In this document: positions 59,824 through 64,000 of the stretch, piece after piece | How positions within the stretch are numbered: position 1 is the stretch's first letter | Layout of the letters: each line of letters opens with the position of its first letter | Source: Brachybacterium kimchii | GTDB lineage: Bacteria > Actinomycetota > Actinomycetes > Actinomycetales > Dermabacteraceae | Length of the DNA: 64,000 bases | Reading direction: 5' to 3' | Assembly (NCBI RefSeq): GCF_023373525.1 | Contig: NZ_CP097218.1 | Coordinates: 682,001-746,000 of the forward strand | Notes under the pieces: generated by a model | The model's database searches: none | What the model saw: only the letters and a program-made list of their open reading frames with translations | What the model was told of the DNA's origin: nothing | Translations under genes and position numbers: made by a program

Positions 59824-60465
59824 TCAGGCCGACCAGCCGTGTACCCGGCGGGCCTCGGCGACGACCGCGTCGAACCGGTCGCGGTCCACGCGTGCGCCCT
59901 CCCGGCGCACCGCGGAGGCGGGGATCCTCAGGAGACGGTCCACCCTCACCTCGGAGGGGCGGTGCTGGGAGTCCCATGACCCGGTGCCGATGTCGACCCA
60001 GGTCGCGCCGTGGGCGTCGGTGTGGGTGCCCTGCCCGCGATCGCGCGAGGTGAGCATGAGGGCGACGACCGCCTGCCCCGAGCCGTCGGCGCCGCCCGCC
60101 GACGCGTCCTCGAGGGCGAGGACGAGCACGGGGCGGTCCTTGCCCTGATGGACGTCCTCCTCGAAATGGACCCACGCCCAGACGATCTCGCCGGGATCGG
60201 CGTCCCCGTCGGCGCTCGGCGCATAGGTGATGGCCGGGGCGGGGGAGGAGGAGCGGTCGCGCAGCACCGCGTGCTCGCCGGTGGAGCCGTCCGCCCGATC
60301 GCGGGTGCGCCCGCGTGGGCTGTGCCCGCCCTCGCGGGACCCGTTCGCCTCGCCGTTGCGCAGCGCGTCAGCGGCGCTGCGTCCGAGATCGCGCGCGGCC
60401 CGGCGCACCGTGCGGGAGCGGGCGGCGCGGGTGAGGATCGAGCCGAGTCGGGAGCCGAGGGACAT
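59824..60465 (-). CDS. PemK/MazF-like protein
   Basis: 213 residues. A basic amphipathic N-terminus and disordered Arg/Ser/Gly region (1-75) are followed by a PemK-like barrel: PGEIVWAWVHFEE, KDRPVLVLALE, TSRDRGQ, WVDIGTGSWDSQ and VDRLLRIPASAVRRE. MazF/PemK toxins cleave mRNA, but this long actinobacterial form has no antitoxin gene next to it, so toxin activity is unproven. AGGAGG precedes the ATG. Divergent from lepA. Confidence 0.78.
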   Translation of the reverse strand: MSLGSRLGSILTRAARSRTVRRAARDLGRSAADALRNGEANGSREGGHSPRGRTRDRADGSTGEHAVLRDRSSSPAPAITYAPSADGDADPGEIVWAWVHFEEDVHQGKDRPVLVLALEDASAGGADGSGQAVVALMLTSRDRGQGTHTDAHGATWVDIGTGSWDSQHRPSEVRVDRLLRIPASAVRREGARVDRDRFDAVVAEARRVHGWSA

Positions 60466-60707
60466 GCGTGTCCTCCTGTGCGGTCGGTGCGAGGGCGTGC
60501 GGATCGCGCCCATCGTAGACAGCCTCCCGGTGGTGGACGGCGGGGAGCGCGGTCGTCGTCGCCGCCTCGCGCACGACGGAGGACCCGGGTGATGTGCGCC
60601 CCCAAGCGGCCCCTCCGCCTCGCGATCAGCGCCCGCCATGAGACCATGGCTGGTGCTGCCAGCGCGCGCCCCGGGATGTGCCCGTCGGCGCCACGATGAG
60701 AGGACAG

Positions 60708-62593
<1,886 letters not shown>

Positions 62594-62594
<1 letters not shown>

Positions 62595-64000
62595 TGGCCG
62601 CGGCCCCGCAGTCCCCGGGCCGGTCCACGCCGGCGTGCCCGGTCGCGGGGCACTGGACGCTCACGGGCGCGACGGACCCGGTCCTGCTCGGCACCGGCCA
62701 GGAGGGACACAGTCCCGCTCTCGCGAAGCGCTGGGTGCACGAGGATCCCTCGGCGCCCCCGTCGGGATTCGCCACGGCGGCAGGTGCGAAGCTCGAGATC
62801 TCCTCGGAGGGCGCCTTCACCGAGACCGTCGACGGCGCGCCGCCGACCGCATGGTGGGAGCTCGACGGCACCCTGCTGGACACACCGGCCCCGAGCGATG
62901 GCCGCGTCATCGCTGAGGGCGATGCGCTCCACCTGGTGCCCCGCGCCGGGATCGGGCGGGTCTCCTACGAGGTCGACGGAGTGCTCCACGGAGCCGACAC
63001 GACCACGGTCTCCGACCGCCTCGCCCTCGATCACGGCGGCACCCTCCTGCGCACGGTCTCGGTCTCCCAGGACGCGGGGGACATGCTGGGGCGCACCTGG
63101 TACAGGTACGAACGGACGACGAGCGGGTCACACCCGTCGACGACCGCCGCAGCAGCGGGTTGCGACTCCGGACCGGCGTCCGGGCCGCGCGAGGTGCGCG
63201 ACGTCCCCGGTCTCGAGGACGGCCTGCGGCTCGAGGTCCCGTCCGATCTGGCCGCTGCGATCCTCGCGGACCACGCGCGGGCCGAGCGGCTGGACCGGGA
63301 GAACACCGAGGCGCGGGCGCAGGGTGCCTCCGGAGCCGCGGCATGGTCGCCGGCCGACGGGATCGTGGACCTGCGACTGCTCCTCCTGGACGCCCTCGCG
63401 CCGCAGTCGGTGGAGCAGATCGGCGGCACCTCGGTGCGCATGAGCGACGGGAAGGTGCTGCGCGGCCCGGCCCCGTCCGCGGGCGAGAAGGAAGATCTCA
63501 GGCCCGCTCCGGATCCGAGCGTGCTGCCGGTGCTCAGGGATCGACTGGCCCCGCTGCTGGCCGGATGCCTGCCCCGTCCCGGTCGGCCGCGCGCAGAGAT
63601 CGGATCGCTCCTGGTCGCCGATCCGGCGCGCCAGGAGGTCCGCTGGATGCTCTTCACGGGCAGGGCGGCGGCGCTGTGGAACGAGGCGATCCGGGACGGC
63701 TTCCCCTATCGTCGCTGCCTCGACCTCGCCCGAGAGCTGCGCGACATCGATCCGGAGCGGCTGCGCCGGCGCGTCCCCGCGCTGCCCGCCGTGCTGCTCG
63801 ATGACACCGCCTCCCGCGCCCACCCGGACGTGATCCTCGAGCTCGCCGCCGCCCTCTCCGCGCCGACGGACGAGAGCCACCTTCAGGACCTGCACGCCGC
63901 GTTCGAGCAGGAGCTGTCCGAGGCGGCCGACGCGCCTGCGGTGCCCACGCTGTGGAACGCCGTCCGCCTGGACCTTCCGGCCGATCGCGCCGCGGTCATC
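62594..64000 (+). CDS. Unrecognised protein, open at the window end
   Basis: 469 codons from the ATG that overlaps the lepA stop, open to the last base with no stop, so the C-terminus is missing. Composition and third-position GC match real genes, and translation gives an ordered soluble protein: a first beta-rich part (about 15-170; GHWTLTGATDPVLLG, VSYEVDGVLHG, GRTWYRYERT) and a second mostly helical part. No TM segment, signal peptide or known motif. It is absent from any closed-frame list since the stop lies outside. Function unknown; coupling to lepA suggests co-expression. Confidence 0.7.

Overview
The window is a contiguous piece of a very GC-rich actinobacterial chromosome. Coding is dense, third positions are almost always G or C, many genes start with GTG or TTG, and many -10 boxes lie 6-8 bases before a start codon, which implies leaderless mRNAs. 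Gene content points to Micrococcales, plausibly a Brachybacterium/Dermabacteraceae-like organism. That placement is an inference from gene families and order (rne-rplU-rpmA-obg-proB, proA-nadD-rsfS, comEA-comEC-holA-rpsT-lepA, and a fused oleBC as known from Micrococcus). No rRNA, CRISPR array, integrase or insertion sequence was seen, so this looks like core chromosome.

Layout. 1-4621 (minus): cytochrome bd operon cydA-cydB-cydD-cydC, with cydC cut by the window edge. 5089-12134 (plus): RNase E/G, ribosomal proteins L21 and L27, the GTPase Obg and glutamate 5-kinase ProB. 12349-13909 (minus): ribokinase and a DUF488 protein. 14102-18607 (plus): proA, a small membrane protein, nadD, a one-TM protein, rsfS, a histidine phosphatase, and tRNA-Ala(GGC). 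18738-24956: a cystathionine beta-synthase-like gene, a NarL-type two-component system with three copies of a 16-bp operator, a SHOCT protein, a diflavin reductase and a DUF6314 protein. 25327-32200: an MFS efflux pump, HAD phosphatase, flavin monooxygenase-like protein, siderophore-interacting reductase, a Tag glycosylase lacking its usual zinc ligands, a MetY-like PLP enzyme and a zinc-ribbon protein. 32293-41193: a CrtI-like oxidoreductase, a membrane-protein pair (second member HTTM/DoxX-like), PIG-L deacetylase, divergent metG and UDP-glucose pyrophosphorylase, and a membrane acyltransferase. 41378-47630: bifunctional PutA, a YtxH-like protein, thymidine kinase, and an Eis-family acetyltransferase with a frameshift that opens the frame into tdk. 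47829-54530: a TIM-barrel isomerase, then oleA-oleBC-oleD (long-chain olefin synthesis) with a VKOR gene close behind. 54646-64000: comEA, comEC, holA, rpsT (minus), a PemK-like protein (minus), lepA, and an unrecognised open frame running off the end.

How the genes work together. Proline metabolism is split over three loci: synthesis (proB, proA) and degradation (putA). The ole genes form one tightly overlapping operon that should make head-to-head condensed olefins. The two-component system appears to regulate itself and the SHOCT gene behind it. Regulatory and repeat DNA is concentrated in convergent gene spacers, where very long perfect palindromes and tandem duplications spanning stop codons recur. 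These, the response-regulator operators, the Eis frameshift and the olefin cluster are the main points of interest.
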